A model generated the notes under the pieces. The model worked only from the letters and a program-made list of their open reading frames with translations. It was not told the DNA's origin and did not search any database. A stretch of 64,000 nt of DNA from Mannheimia sp. USDA-ARS-USMARC-1261 (GTDB lineage: Bacteria; Pseudomonadota; Gammaproteobacteria; Enterobacterales; Pasteurellaceae), in contig NZ_CP006942.1 of NCBI RefSeq assembly GCF_000521605.1, positions 372,001-436,000 of the forward strand, in the 5' to 3' direction. Each line of letters begins with the position of its first letter. The first letter of the stretch is position 1. Position numbers and translations under genes: made by a program. Positions 1 through 7,905 of this stretch are shown here, in pieces.

Positions 1-599
1 CTCAAATTATTGCAAGTGCTGCCTGCGATATTAATGCGGTTCGCACACGAGACCCTGCGGTAGATAAATGGAGTACTCCACTGCTTTATCTAAAAGGTTT
101 TCACGCACTACAAAGCTACCGAGTAACTCATTATCTATGGAATCAAGGCAGAAAGGCTCTTGCTGTTTATTTACAAAACGAAATTTCAGTTGCTTTTGAT
201 GTAGATATTCACCCAGCCGCCAAAGTAGGCTGTGGCATTATGTTTGACCACGCAACAGGCATTGTGGTGGGCGAAACTTCAGTGATTGAAAATGATGTCT
301 CTATTCTACAAGGCGTAACACTAGGTGGAACAGGCAAAGAAAATGGCGATCGCCATCCGAAAATCCGAGAAGGGGTGATGATTGGTGCGGGGGCGAAAAT
401 TCTCGGCAATATTGAAATCGGACGCTATTCCAAAATCGGGGCAAATTCAGTGGTACTACAACCTGTTCCGGAACACGCTACCGCGGCAGGAGTACCGGCA
501 CGCATTATCGGTAAATCCTCAGAACAAAAACCGGCGTTTGATATGAACCAATATTTTGAAGATGAACATAGCGTCACTGGCTACGGTGATGGTATTTAG
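1..599 (+). CDS. cysE: serine O-acetyltransferase, 5' end cut by window
   Basis: CysE transfers acetyl from acetyl-CoA to L-serine, the first committed step of cysteine synthesis in the cytoplasm. The reading frame is open from base 3 at the window edge to the TAG at 597-599, so the N-terminus is missing. Visible are the helical-domain end (DPAVDKWSTPLLYLKGFHAL), the motif HPAAKVGCGIMFDHATG with the active-site His region, and the left-handed beta-helix hexapeptide repeats (GVTLGGTGKENGDRHPKI) that bind acetyl-CoA. The C-terminal tail after IIGKSSEQKP is the flexible end that normally contacts CysK. A strong hairpin terminator follows 39 bases downstream. The assignment is secure from motifs; only the start lies outside the window. 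Confidence 0.97.
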   Translation, partial: QIIASAACDINAVRTRDPAVDKWSTPLLYLKGFHALQSYRVTHYLWNQGRKALAVYLQNEISVAFDVDIHPAAKVGCGIMFDHATGIVVGETSVIENDVSILQGVTLGGTGKENGDRHPKIREGVMIGAGAKILGNIEIGRYSKIGANSVVLQPVPEHATAAGVPARIIGKSSEQKPAFDMNQYFEDEHSVTGYGDGI

Positions 600-637
600 C
601 CGACAAGCTGTTAAATTTTACTGACATTTTGCAAATG

Positions 638-672
638 AAAAAGCCTTAACTTTCAATAAGTTAAGGCTTTTT
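638..672. terminator. bidirectional rho-independent terminator after cysE
   Basis: A 13-bp stem (AAAAAGCCTTAAC pairing with GTTAAGGCTTTTT) around a 9-base loop, with a T run on either strand. It can end cysE on the plus strand and the convergent DUF4393-type gene on the minus strand. Its stem is nearly identical to the ssrA terminator at 1544-1573. Confidence 0.9.
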
Positions 673-694
673 TGTTGATGAACTAGGGGGTATA

Positions 695-1435
695 TTAGTT
701 TTCGTCTACAGTTTGTAAAAATTCTAATGCAAAATCAGTGAGTCTAATATCAAAGATAGTTAAGCTCATTTCAGGTGGTTCTAGTGCTTTTTTTAAAGTT
801 TTACCCATTACAAAAGAGTTATCCACCAAAATAGGAGCTTTTGTTATAAATTGAGGAGAAAGTGTAACTAGGCCTAATCTGACCCAGTTATCTATCATTG
901 CTCTTTTAGGAATTTCTAATATGTCTGTTTTCACTGCGGAATAAGAAAAATCAATTTGATTTTTTTCTGAAAAATAAATTGGTGGGTAATGAGGTAAATT
1001 TGCATTTTGATACTTAGCTGCAAATTTTATAAAAAATGATAATCCTTGACTTCCTAATTGTTGAATAGTGTCTAAATAAGCAAGAAATAAGCTGTCATCT
1101 TGGCGATCATCAAATGATTTTGCTAATGTATTTAAAAATGCATCTTTTAGTGCTGGTTGATCTAATGTATCACTTATACCACGGAGTGCTTGTCGAGCAA
1201 TGTTGTGTTTAGGTTCTTGCTGATTTTCTATGGGAATTTTATCAATTTTTTCCTCAAGTTCTCTTTTAAAGTCCTTTTTAAAATATGTTTCTACTTTTTT
1301 TCTTCCCTCGTTAAGTATAGCGAGTGGTAAAAGTACAGTATTTAATGTGTCAACTATAGTTGATGTTGCTTTCTGTATTTCAGGTGATTTACTCTCTAAA
1401 CCTTTTTCAAGAGTTTTAATAATCTTATTATCCAT
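695..1435 (-). CDS. Abi-alpha / DUF4393-like protein
   Basis: A 246-residue protein. I recognise the general pattern of the Abi-alpha (DUF4393) family: an N-terminal amphipathic segment (IVDTLNTVLLPLAILNEGRKKVETYFKK), then a helical region where proline and a QALRGISDTLDQPALKDAFL stretch precede an acidic-aromatic helix (DDSLFLAYLDTIQQLG). Some family members are linked to abortive phage infection; no activity is shown here. There is no clear signal peptide, membrane segment or catalytic motif. The gene is AT-rich compared with cysE and rpoH, has no obvious Shine-Dalgarno site, and lies alone on the minus strand between two near-identical terminators, which suggests it was inserted between cysE and ssrA. 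Family assignment is moderately sure; function is inference. Confidence 0.65.
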   Translation of the reverse strand: MDNKIIKTLEKGLESKSPEIQKATSTIVDTLNTVLLPLAILNEGRKKVETYFKKDFKRELEEKIDKIPIENQQEPKHNIARQALRGISDTLDQPALKDAFLNTLAKSFDDRQDDSLFLAYLDTIQQLGSQGLSFFIKFAAKYQNANLPHYPPIYFSEKNQIDFSYSAVKTDILEIPKRAMIDNWVRLGLVTLSPQFITKAPILVDNSFVMGKTLKKALEPPEMSLTIFDIRLTDFALEFLQTVDEN

Positions 1436-1543
1436 ATTTATCTATAGTTTATTGGTATAATTACAAAGACGTTTTCATAAGTAATTATTAGAGCAAATAA
1501 TCTCTAATCTGAACCCATCTTGTAGGGTGGTGTTGAATAATAA

Positions 1544-1573
1544 AAAGCCTTAACTTTAATAGGTTAAGGCTTT
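1544..1573 (-). terminator. ssrA terminator
   Basis: Stem AAAGCCTTAAC / GTTAAGGCTTT with an 8-base loop. On the minus strand it follows the tmRNA 3' end and is succeeded by a T-rich run (complement of 1536-1546). Confidence 0.85.
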
Positions 1574-1579
1574 ATATTT

Positions 1580-1945
1580 TGGTGGAGCTGGGGGGATTTG
1601 AACCCCCGTCCGAAATTTCTCTACCTTCAGTACTACACGTTTAGTCTAGTCTTTAATTTCGCTTATCCACAGCGGACAGACACGCAATGAATAAACTAGC
1701 TTTATTGAATTTAGTGTTTCGATCCTAAAGCGGCGGCGTCCACACGATCTCGTTTTGGATGACTTATCTGAACCCTCGTCTTACGAGCGGAAGCTGAGGA
1801 GATAAGGCTAAACGCAGGTTATTAAGCTGCTAAAGCGTATTGTTCGTCGTTTGCGACTATTTTTTTGCGGTTTGTTTACGAGGCCTACCGCACCTCGACG
1901 TGCACCTTGGGCTTCGCCAATCCCGTCGAATCCAAAATCAGCCCC
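1580..1945 (-). ncRNA. ssrA: transfer-messenger RNA (tmRNA)
   Basis: tmRNA rescues stalled ribosomes by acting first as an alanyl-tRNA and then as a short mRNA that adds a degradation tag, working with SmpB. On the minus strand the molecule begins GGGGCTGATTTTGGATTCGA and ends with a T-loop (GGGTTCAAATCCCCC), acceptor stem CAGCTCCACC and an encoded CCA (3' end at 1580). The tag ORF lies at 1822-1854 and reads ANDEQYALAA followed by TAA, the form typical of Haemophilus-like bacteria. Total length is 366 nt, as expected for a one-piece tmRNA. It has its own promoter and terminator and is divergent from rpoH. Confidence 0.98.
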
Positions 1946-1957
1946 AAAAGTTAGGTA

Positions 1958-1986
1958 ATTCTAGCGGAAAGCGGTCAGATTTGCAA
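1958..1986 (-). promoter_or_regulatory. ssrA promoter
   Basis: On the minus strand: -35 TTGCAA (1986-1981), 17-bp spacer, -10 TAGAAT (1963-1958). This places transcription start a few bases upstream of the mature tmRNA 5' end at 1945. The spacer carries a GACCGCTT uptake-core fragment. Confidence 0.7.
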
Positions 1987-2092
1987 AAAGTTTTGCAGAT
2001 ACTTAGCCATTATAAAATTTAAAAAGAAAAAACTACTTTTACTTGGAACTCAACTTTTTTATTTACCTCTAATAAAAGATTTAGCATAACAC

Positions 2093-2101
2093 TGCTATAA
2101 T
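2093..2101 (+). promoter_or_regulatory. extended -10 promoter of rpoH
   Basis: TGCTATAAT is a perfect -10 hexamer with an upstream TG; the -35 region is poor. Predicted transcription start is near 2108, about 27 bases before the first rpoH ATG, which supports use of that start. Confidence 0.6.
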
Positions 2102-2134
2102 GTCGAAATTGGCATAGGGATTGAGACAGATAGA

Positions 2135-3097
2135 ATGAAAAAATTTGATGAAAGTGAGATTGAAGAGGCAGAAATTATAGATGCTGAGCTGATTGATGCT
2201 GATGAAATAGAAGAAGATGAAATCTCAACAGTAGAAGCGATGCATCCTGCATTAGTGTCTGCCTCTATGCCTGTGCCACAAGGCAATTTGGATAGCTATA
2301 TCCGAATGGCGAATCAATATCCGATTCTCACCGCCGAGCAAGAAAAAGAGCTTGCCGAGCGTTATTATTACGATGAAGACGTTGAGGCGGCAAAGCAACT
2401 GATTCTCTCGCATATGCGTTTTGTGATTCACATTGCCAGAGGTTACCTCGGCTATGGCTTGCCATTGGCGGATTTAATTCAAGAGGGCAATATCGGTTTG
2501 ATGAAAGCGGTAAAACGTTTTGACCCGAATGTCGGCGTGCGTTTGGTGTCCTTTGCGGTGCATTGGGTAAAGGCGGAAATCCACGAATATGTACTGAAAA
2601 ATTGGCGAATTGTGAAAGTCGCCACCACCAAAGCTCAACGTAAATTGTTCTTTAATCTGCGAAAAAATAAAAATCGCTTGGCGTGGTTTAACGAAGAAGA
2701 GATCAAAAAAGTTGCTGATGATTTGGGCGTTACGGTGGAAGAAGTACGAGAGATGGAATCTCGTATGACCGGGCAAGATCTCGGCTTTGATTTGCCTGCC
2801 GGCGAAGATGATGAAGATACTTACGCTCCTTCAATGTATATTGAGGACAGCAGCTCCAATTTTGCCGATGATTTGGAAGACGAGCAACACAGTGGTCAGG
2901 CAACAGCGCAGCTTGCCTATGCCTTAGCTACGTTGGACGAACGCAGCCAAGATATTATCAAAACCCGTTGGTTAGATGATAACAAAGCAACCTTACAAGA
3001 TCTTGCCGACAAATACGCCATTTCGGCAGAACGTGTTCGCCAGTTGGAAAATGCAGCATTGAAAAAAATTAAAGATGCCATTTCATTAGACGATTAA
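2135..3097 (+). CDS. rpoH: RNA polymerase sigma-32 (heat-shock sigma factor)
   Basis: RpoH directs RNA polymerase to heat-shock promoters. Region 2 ([38 protein letters not shown]), the RpoH box [10 protein letters not shown] (about residue 168) and region 4 ([17 protein letters not shown]) are all clear. The protein is 320 residues, about 36 longer than the E. coli protein. The extra part is a strikingly acidic N-terminus ([20 protein letters not shown]) before the conserved [12 protein letters not shown]. Internal ATGs at 2240 and 2269 lie nearer the usual family start, but the promoter near 2096 and the intact frame make 2135 plausible. It is followed by an uptake-sequence inverted pair split by a palindromic repeat. 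Confidence 0.96.
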   Translation: MKKFDESEIEEAEIIDAELIDADEIEEDEISTVEAMHPALVSASMPVPQGNLDSYIRMANQYPILTAEQEKELAERYYYDEDVEAAKQLILSHMRFVIHIARGYLGYGLPLADLIQEGNIGLMKAVKRFDPNVGVRLVSFAVHWVKAEIHEYVLKNWRIVKVATTKAQRKLFFNLRKNKNRLAWFNEEEIKKVADDLGVTVEEVREMESRMTGQDLGFDLPAGEDDEDTYAPSMYIEDSSSNFADDLEDEQHSGQATAQLAYALATLDERSQDIIKTRWLDDNKATLQDLADKYAISAERVRQLENAALKKIKDAISLDD

Positions 3098-3103
3098 CAG
3101 CCT

Positions 3104-3211
3104 ACAAGCGGTGATTTTTTTACTCGCTACGCTCGCACTTCGTGTCGTCGGCAGAGCTGACGTTCAAACGCAAGCGTTTATGCAAAATTTTACGCAAATC
3201 TCACCGCTTGT
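3104..3211. terminator. inverted uptake-sequence pair after rpoH, interrupted
   Basis: ACAAGCGGT (3104-3112) and ACCGCTTGT (3203-3211) form the inverted uptake-core pair often used as a terminator in this family. Here the arms are pushed about 90 bases apart by the palindromic repeat at 3121-3182, so terminator function may be changed. Confidence 0.6.
3121..3182. repeat. three-hairpin palindromic repeat, copy 1
   Basis: About 62 bp holding three small hairpins in a row: CAC-TTC-GTG, CGTCGGC-AGA-GCTGACG and AAACGC-AA-GCGTTT. The same order and flanks (TACTCGCT at one end, ACGTTCAA between hairpins 2 and 3) recur at 34255-34319 and 49330-49391 with different but still pairing stems. This copy sits inside an inverted uptake-sequence pair. 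Confidence 0.75.
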
Positions 3212-3256
3212 ATTTATTTACCCGAACCGGATTTTACGATGAAACACGAGGATATG

Positions 3257-3565
3257 ATGATTAATATTACCGACAAACAAATCGACCCAACTTTTTACCA
3301 ACGTGCGGACGGCTTTATCAACATAGCCAACGCCCATTTACAAAACATCGCCCCAACTCAAGTGAGCAATGCAATGCTGTTTGCCTGTGCTCGATTTAAC
3401 GCCTATGTTGCCGCCAGCAAAGCAGAATATAAGCAACAACTTGCCGATTCCAGAGAAGAGGTGATTAATTATTTTGTTGAACAATACAAAGAAATGCTGA
3501 CCGCCAATTTAGACGAATACATCCACCATTTCGAGCGTTATATTGAAGGGAAAAAGGCGGATTAA
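3257..3565 (+). CDS. DUF3144 family protein
   Basis: Small cytoplasmic protein of the DUF3144 type; its function is not known to me. The core FYQRADGFINIANAHL, SNAMLFACARFNAYVAAS and VINYFVEQYKEMLTANLDEYI matches the family pattern of a RADxFIxLAN start and a VEQYxxMLxENLDDYI end. No signal peptide or membrane segment. The frame is also open from an ATG at 3239, but GAGG at 3248-3251 is well spaced for the ATG at 3257 (102 residues), so I prefer that. Its stop codon lies in the loop of a terminator hairpin. Confidence 0.75.
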   Translation: MINITDKQIDPTFYQRADGFINIANAHLQNIAPTQVSNAMLFACARFNAYVAASKAEYKQQLADSREEVINYFVEQYKEMLTANLDEYIHHFERYIEGKKAD

Positions 3566-3580
3566 CCGCCTTTGTTTTTT
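3553..3580. terminator. terminator between DUF3144 gene and kdsC
   Basis: AAAGGCGG-ATTAA-CCGCCTTT followed by GTTTTTTT. The loop contains the DUF3144 stop codon; on the other strand it may serve kdsC. Confidence 0.8.
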
Positions 3581-3583
3581 TGA

Positions 3584-4123
3584 CTACTGTGCCATTTTTT
3601 CCGCAATTTTCAAAAATCCGTCAGCGGTTTTAAAAATTTCGTCAAAGCCTTGAGCCTCCAAGATTTTATCGGCAACTTCACGGAATGCCCCCTCACCACC
3701 GGCTTTTTCTAACACCCAATCAGCTTGGGCTTTGATGTAATCGTGAGCGTTGCGAGGGGCGATGGCTAAACCACATACCTCAAAAGCAGGCAAATCTAAG
3801 GTATCGTCCCCTATGTAGGCAGTTTGTTCCGGCGTAACCCCCGCTTTTTCCATCAGTTCAAAACAGGCGGAACGTTTTTCCATTTTGCCGAGTAGAGCTA
3901 AATCAATTTTCAACACCTCTAAGCGTTTGCGAAGTAGTTCGGTATCGCCACCTGAAAGCACCGCTACTTTAATGCCGCAACTTTGCAACATTTTTACCCC
4001 TAAGCCATCGTGAACGTGGAAGCGTTTCATCACCTCGCCTTGGTCGGTATAGTACATTCCGCCATCGGTTAAAACGCCATCAACATCGGTAATTACGAAT
4101 TTAATCTTGGTTAGGTCTAACAT
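3584..4123 (-). CDS. kdsC: 3-deoxy-D-manno-octulosonate 8-phosphate phosphatase
   Basis: KdsC removes phosphate from KDO-8-P, giving KDO for the lipopolysaccharide inner core. At 179 residues it is a compact C0-type HAD phosphatase without a cap domain. Motif I is DVDGVLTDG (nucleophile D13, acid D15), motif II LSGG (about residue 57), a conserved lysine in GKMEKRSACF, and motif III YIGDDTLDLPAF. The start is the ATG at 4123, divergent from yggS with 69 bases between. Family length and motifs make this secure. Confidence 0.95.
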   Translation of the reverse strand: MLDLTKIKFVITDVDGVLTDGGMYYTDQGEVMKRFHVHDGLGVKMLQSCGIKVAVLSGGDTELLRKRLEVLKIDLALLGKMEKRSACFELMEKAGVTPEQTAYIGDDTLDLPAFEVCGLAIAPRNAHDYIKAQADWVLEKAGGEGAFREVADKILEAQGFDEIFKTADGFLKIAEKMAQ

Positions 4124-4192
4124 TTTTTTGCCTCAAATATGGTATGATTTTGCCATTATAGCGTTTTGCTTTTAGTTTACAAAGGAACAGAA

Positions 4193-4876
4193 ATGTCGAT
4201 TTCAGCGAATTTAATGCAAATTCATCAAAAAATTCAGCAAATTTCAAGCGAATATCAACGAGAAAATGTCCGATTATTGGCGGTGTCAAAAACCAAGCCG
4301 GTTACGGCAATTCAAGAGGCAATTGAGGCAGGTCAGCTTGCCTTTGGCGAAAATTACGTGCAGGAAGCGGTCGAAAAAATTGAATTTTTTGCAAATCGCT
4401 CTGAATTGGAATGGCATTTTATCGGACCGCTGCAATCGAATAAAACCAAGTTAGTGGCAACTCATTTTGATTGGATTCAAACAGTGGATAGATTAAAAAT
4501 TGCCGAGCGTTTAAACGAGCAACGCCCAGCGGATAAAGCTCCGCTTAATGTGCTGATTCAAATTAACATCAGCGATGAAAATTCCAAATCGGGCATTCAG
4601 CCGGAGGAAATGTTGCCACTTGCCCAAGCGATTTCGCAATTACCGAATTTGAAATTGCGTGGATTAATGGCGATTCCTAAGCCGGAAAGCGAGCCGGAGC
4701 AACAAAAAATCGCCCTTCGCAAAATGCAGCAACTTTTTAACCGCTTGCAAACGGAATTTGACGGTATTGACACCCTTTCAATGGGGATGTCGGACGATAT
4801 GGTGGCTGCGATTGAGTGTGGTTCGACAATGGTACGGATTGGGACTGCGATTTTTGGGGAGAGGGATTATTCGTAG
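4193..4876 (+). CDS. yggS: pyridoxal-phosphate homeostasis protein (YggS/PLPBP)
   Basis: A PLP-binding fold-type III barrel protein with no known enzyme activity that buffers PLP and affects amino-acid balance. The PLP lysine lies in LLAVSKTKP, followed by GENYVQEA, EWHFIGPLQSNK, NVLIQINIS and the C-terminal phosphate-binding SMGMSDDMVAAIECGSTMVRIGTAIFG. The frame is open from 4166, but the ATG at 4193 has AAAGGAAC at proper spacing and gives the usual N-terminus MSISANLMQIHQKI, so it is preferred (227 residues). An inverted uptake pair begins right after the stop. Confidence 0.95.
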   Translation: MSISANLMQIHQKIQQISSEYQRENVRLLAVSKTKPVTAIQEAIEAGQLAFGENYVQEAVEKIEFFANRSELEWHFIGPLQSNKTKLVATHFDWIQTVDRLKIAERLNEQRPADKAPLNVLIQINISDENSKSGIQPEEMLPLAQAISQLPNLKLRGLMAIPKPESEPEQQKIALRKMQQLFNRLQTEFDGIDTLSMGMSDDMVAAIECGSTMVRIGTAIFGERDYS

Positions 4877-4924
4877 CAAGCGGTCAAATTCGCAAAAAAC
4901 TTTGCAAATTCCACCGCTTGTTTT
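4877..4924 (+). terminator. uptake-sequence inverted-pair terminator after yggS
   Basis: CAAGCGGT (4877-4884) and ACCGCTTG (4913-4920) with weaker pairing of the inner T/A-rich parts, then TTTT. Confidence 0.65.
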
Positions 4925-4945
4925 GTAGCCAAATTCGGAAAAAGT

Positions 4946-4954
4946 CTGTATAAT
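4946..4954 (+). promoter_or_regulatory. typA promoter, extended -10
   Basis: CTGTATAAT gives a perfect -10 with an upstream TG. No good -35 at 17 bp. Predicted start near 4961, only about 12 bases before the leader hairpin at 4973. Confidence 0.6.
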
Positions 4955-4972
4955 TCGACCTCCAATTTCTAG

Positions 4973-5009
4973 ACTCTCGCCAGTTTTGATGGGCGGGAGT
5001 TTTTATTTT
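4973..5009 (+). promoter_or_regulatory. terminator-like hairpin in typA leader
   Basis: ACTCTCGCC (4973-4981) pairs with GGCGGGAGT (4992-5000), nine pairs with one G-U, followed by TTTTATTTT. It looks exactly like an intrinsic terminator but lies between the typA promoter and the typA ATG. It could act as an attenuator or as a 5' stabilising structure. Confidence 0.6.
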
Positions 5010-5031
5010 CACTTAACTTAAAGATATTCAA

Positions 5032-6879
5032 ATGCAAAATGTAGATATTAATAAATTGCGTAACATCGCAATTATTGCTCACGTTGACCACGGTAAAACC
5101 ACGCTGGTAGATAAACTTTTACAACAATCAGGCACTTTTGAAGCCACCCGTGGCGATGTAGATGAGCGTGTAATGGACTCCAACGATCTTGAAAAAGAGC
5201 GTGGCATTACCATTCTTGCGAAAAATACGGCAATTAACTGGAACGGTTACCACATCAACATCGTAGATACTCCGGGGCACGCGGACTTCGGTGGCGAAGT
5301 TGAGCGTGTACTTTCAATGGTCGATTCGGTGCTGTTAGTGGTTGATGCTTTTGACGGTCCGATGCCACAAACCCGTTTCGTAACGCAAAAAGCGTTCGCT
5401 CACGGTTTAAAGCCAATCGTGGTAATCAACAAAGTTGACCGCCCGGGTGCTCGCCCTGATTGGGTAGTAGATCAAGTGTTTGACTTATTCGTGAACTTAG
5501 GTGCTACCGATGAGCAGTTAGATTTCCCGATTATCTACGCATCAGCCTTAAACGGTGTTGCCGGCTTAGAACACGAAGAGTTGGCGGCAGATATGACCCC
5601 GCTTTACGAAGCGATTGTTAAACACGTTCAGCCGCCACAAGTGGAATTAGACGCACCGTTCCAAATGCAGATTTCGCAATTAGACTACAACAACTATGTG
5701 GGCGTTATCGGTATCGGTCGTATCAAACGTGGTTCGGTTAAACCAAACCAAGCGGTAACGGTGGTAGATAGCGAAGGCAAAACTCGCCAAGGTCGTATCG
5801 GTCAAGTGTTAGGGCATTTGGGTTTACAACGTTTTGAAGCAACAGAAGCTTTTGCAGGCGACATTATCGCTATCACAGGTTTAGGTGAATTAAATATTTC
5901 AGATACCATTTGTGATATTAATGCGGTGGAGGCTTTACCTGCATTATCTGTTGATGAGCCAACAGTAACAATGTTCTTCTGCGTAAACACCTCGCCATTC
6001 TGTGGTCAAGAAGGTAAATTTGTAACATCTCGCCAAATTCTTGAGCGTTTAACCAAAGAATTAGTACACAACGTGGCATTACGTGTGGAAGAAACCCCGA
6101 ACCCGGACGAATTCCGTGTATCAGGTCGTGGCGAATTGCATTTATCGGTATTAATCGAAAATATGCGTCGTGAAGGTTACGAATTAGCGGTATCTCGCCC
6201 GAAAGTAATCTACAAAGAAGAAAACGGCAAAAAACAAGAGCCGTTTGAGCAAGTTACCATCGACATCGAAGAACAACACCAAGGTTCAGTAATGGAAGCA
6301 CTGGGTATGCGTAAAGGCGAAGTGCGTGATATGATTCCGGACGGCAAAGGTCGTACCCGTTTAGAGTATGTGATCCCAAGCCGTGGTTTAATCGGTTTCC
6401 GTAATGAATTTATGACGATGACTTCAGGTACAGGTTTACTTTACTCAACATTCAGCCACTACGATGACGTGAAACCGGGTGAAATCGGTCAGCGTAAAAA
6501 CGGCGTGTTAATTTCTAACGCGACAGGTAAAGCCCTTGCTTATGCATTATTCGGCTTACAAGAGCGTGGTAAATTAATGATCGATCACGGTGTAGATGTG
6601 TACGAAGGCCAAATTATCGGTATTCACAGCCGTTCAAACGACTTAACCGTAAACTGTTTACAAGGTAAGAAATTAACCAACGTTCGTGCGTCAGGTAAAG
6701 ACGATGCGATTGTTTTAACCACACCGGTACGTTTCACTTTAGAGCAAGCATTAGAGTTTATTGATGACGATGAGTTAGTGGAAGTAACCCCGCAATCCAT
6801 CCGTATCCGTAAACGCTTATTAACGGAAAACGACCGTAAACGTGCAAGCCGTACAACAACGAGTACAAGCACACAATAA
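5032..6879 (+). CDS. typA: ribosome-associated GTPase BipA/TypA
   Basis: Translational GTPase that binds ribosomes and assists 50S assembly and stress or cold adaptation. G1 [11 protein letters not shown]3 [16 protein letters not shown] and G4 [10 protein letters not shown] are intact. EF-G-like domains III and V follow ([39 protein letters not shown]), and the BipA-specific C-terminal domain ([17 protein letters not shown] through [19 protein letters not shown]). The 615-residue length is normal. The start is the first ATG after the leader hairpin; there is no strong Shine-Dalgarno (AAAGA at 5020-5024). A hairpin terminator follows immediately. Confidence 0.97.
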   Translation: MQNVDINKLRNIAIIAHVDHGKTTLVDKLLQQSGTFEATRGDVDERVMDSNDLEKERGITILAKNTAINWNGYHINIVDTPGHADFGGEVERVLSMVDSVLLVVDAFDGPMPQTRFVTQKAFAHGLKPIVVINKVDRPGARPDWVVDQVFDLFVNLGATDEQLDFPIIYASALNGVAGLEHEELAADMTPLYEAIVKHVQPPQVELDAPFQMQISQLDYNNYVGVIGIGRIKRGSVKPNQAVTVVDSEGKTRQGRIGQVLGHLGLQRFEATEAFAGDIIAITGLGELNISDTICDINAVEALPALSVDEPTVTMFFCVNTSPFCGQEGKFVTSRQILERLTKELVHNVALRVEETPNPDEFRVSGRGELHLSVLIENMRREGYELAVSRPKVIYKEENGKKQEPFEQVTIDIEEQHQGSVMEALGMRKGEVRDMIPDGKGRTRLEYVIPSRGLIGFRNEFMTMTSGTGLLYSTFSHYDDVKPGEIGQRKNGVLISNATGKALAYALFGLQERGKLMIDHGVDVYEGQIIGIHSRSNDLTVNCLQGKKLTNVRASGKDDAIVLTTPVRFTLEQALEFIDDDELVEVTPQSIRIRKRLLTENDRKRASRTTTSTSTQ

Positions 6880-6884
6880 TAATG

Positions 6885-6916
6885 AAAAAGAGCGACTTAG
6901 GTCGCTCTTTTGTTTT
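6885..6916. terminator. typA terminator
   Basis: AAAAAGAGCGAC-TTAG-GTCGCTCTTTTG with a T tail; may also stop rimI transcription on the minus strand. Confidence 0.9.
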
Positions 6917-6925
6917 TGAATTTCG

Positions 6926-7363
6926 CTATAAATACAACGCCATAATCACCGCATTTTCTTTCCCACCTTCAGGAGTCGGGTAGTAGTTTTTCCGCACGGT
7001 AACTTCGTTGAAACCGAGTAAATCATACAATTTTTGTGCCGTAATGTTGGATTCCCTTACCTCCAGCCAAAGGGTAGCGACACCCCGTTTTTGCAGTTGC
7101 AAAATTAATTCGGAAAGTAACCGCTTGCCAAAGCCTTTTCCTTGAAAATTAGGATCAACCGCAATATTAAACAGCGTGGCTTCGTCTAACACCACTTGGC
7201 TGATGGCAAAAGCGACAATTTCTCCGTTTTCCACCAACTTTAAATTCAGATATTTTTCGCCTTGATTATTCAGCAGTGTACCTTTACTCCACGGCACTAA
7301 ATGGGCTTTTTGCTCAATCTCAAATAATCGCTCAAAATCAGCTTGTTGAATTTCTTCAATCAC
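6926..7363 (-). CDS. rimI: ribosomal protein S18 alanine N-acetyltransferase
   Basis: GNAT enzyme that acetylates the N-terminal alanine of ribosomal protein S18. At 145 residues it shows the GNAT core: beta4 ATLFNIAVDPNFQGKGFGKRLL with acetyl-CoA loop Q-G-K-G-F-G-K, then LWLEVRESNITAQKLYDLLGFNEV and the RKNYYP ending typical of RimI (aromatic pair near the C-terminus). It overlaps the 3' end of holD by 8 bases, the same holD-rimI order as in E. coli, which supports the specific name over a generic GNAT. Confidence 0.93.
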   Translation of the reverse strand: MIEEIQQADFERLFEIEQKAHLVPWSKGTLLNNQGEKYLNLKLVENGEIVAFAISQVVLDEATLFNIAVDPNFQGKGFGKRLLSELILQLQKRGVATLWLEVRESNITAQKLYDLLGFNEVTVRKNYYPTPEGGKENAVIMALYL

Positions 7364-7763
7364 GATCTTCCCTCAAATGATTAGAATAAGTTTCCATTTG
7401 CTGCCAAAGTTGGCGTTTGTGCTTAGAATTTGTGAGATCTTGCCAAGCGGTCGAATTTGCAAATTTTTTTGCAATTTTAACCGCTTGTTCTTCTGCTTGA
7501 ATCAGCCAAATAATCGGCGAATGAGCAAAAACCAACCGTTGAGATTGCTCGGCATTCAGCCATTGATAGTGGGATTTTTGTAGCCCCAATGCCAACAGAA
7601 TATCTGAAAACAGACGGCTGGTTTGGTAGTCTTCCTCACATACCACAATCAATTTCACACTTTCATTTAAGCGAATTTGGGCATCGCCTTTCAGCACCTG
7701 CGGTTTGGTTAAAACCCATTGCGAAATACCCATTTCATTTAACAGCAAATCACGCCTATTCAT
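7356..7763 (-). CDS. holD: DNA polymerase III psi subunit
   Basis: Psi links the clamp-loader complex to chi (HolC, also in this window at 31.5 kb) and through it to SSB. The N-terminal MNRRDLLLNEMGISQWVLTK corresponds to the chi-binding segment of the family. I choose the ATG at 7763 because GAGGGTTAAG precedes it on the minus strand and because it gives the family N-terminus; the frame extends to 7808 without support. 135 residues, close to E. coli psi. Translation is coupled to rimI by overlap, and the gene is divergent from rsmC as in enteric bacteria. Confidence 0.9.
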   Translation of the reverse strand: MNRRDLLLNEMGISQWVLTKPQVLKGDAQIRLNESVKLIVVCEEDYQTSRLFSDILLALGLQKSHYQWLNAEQSQRLVFAHSPIIWLIQAEEQAVKIAKKFANSTAWQDLTNSKHKRQLWQQMETYSNHLREDRD

Positions 7764-7905
7764 CTTAACCCTCATAAAATTTACGGCATAGTACCAAAAC
7801 TCAGCCAAATCAGGAAATTTTTTGCAAAATTCAGCAGGTTTTGCAAGATTTATCCGCCTAAATTCGGTATATTCAACGCAAATTTTTTAGAAAAGGCGAG
7901 AAAAA

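Noticed and set aside
1580-1625. tRNA-like T-loop and CCA end suggesting a tRNA gene
   Set aside because: It is the 3' part of tmRNA: the matching 5' part, the tag ORF and the correct total length are all present.
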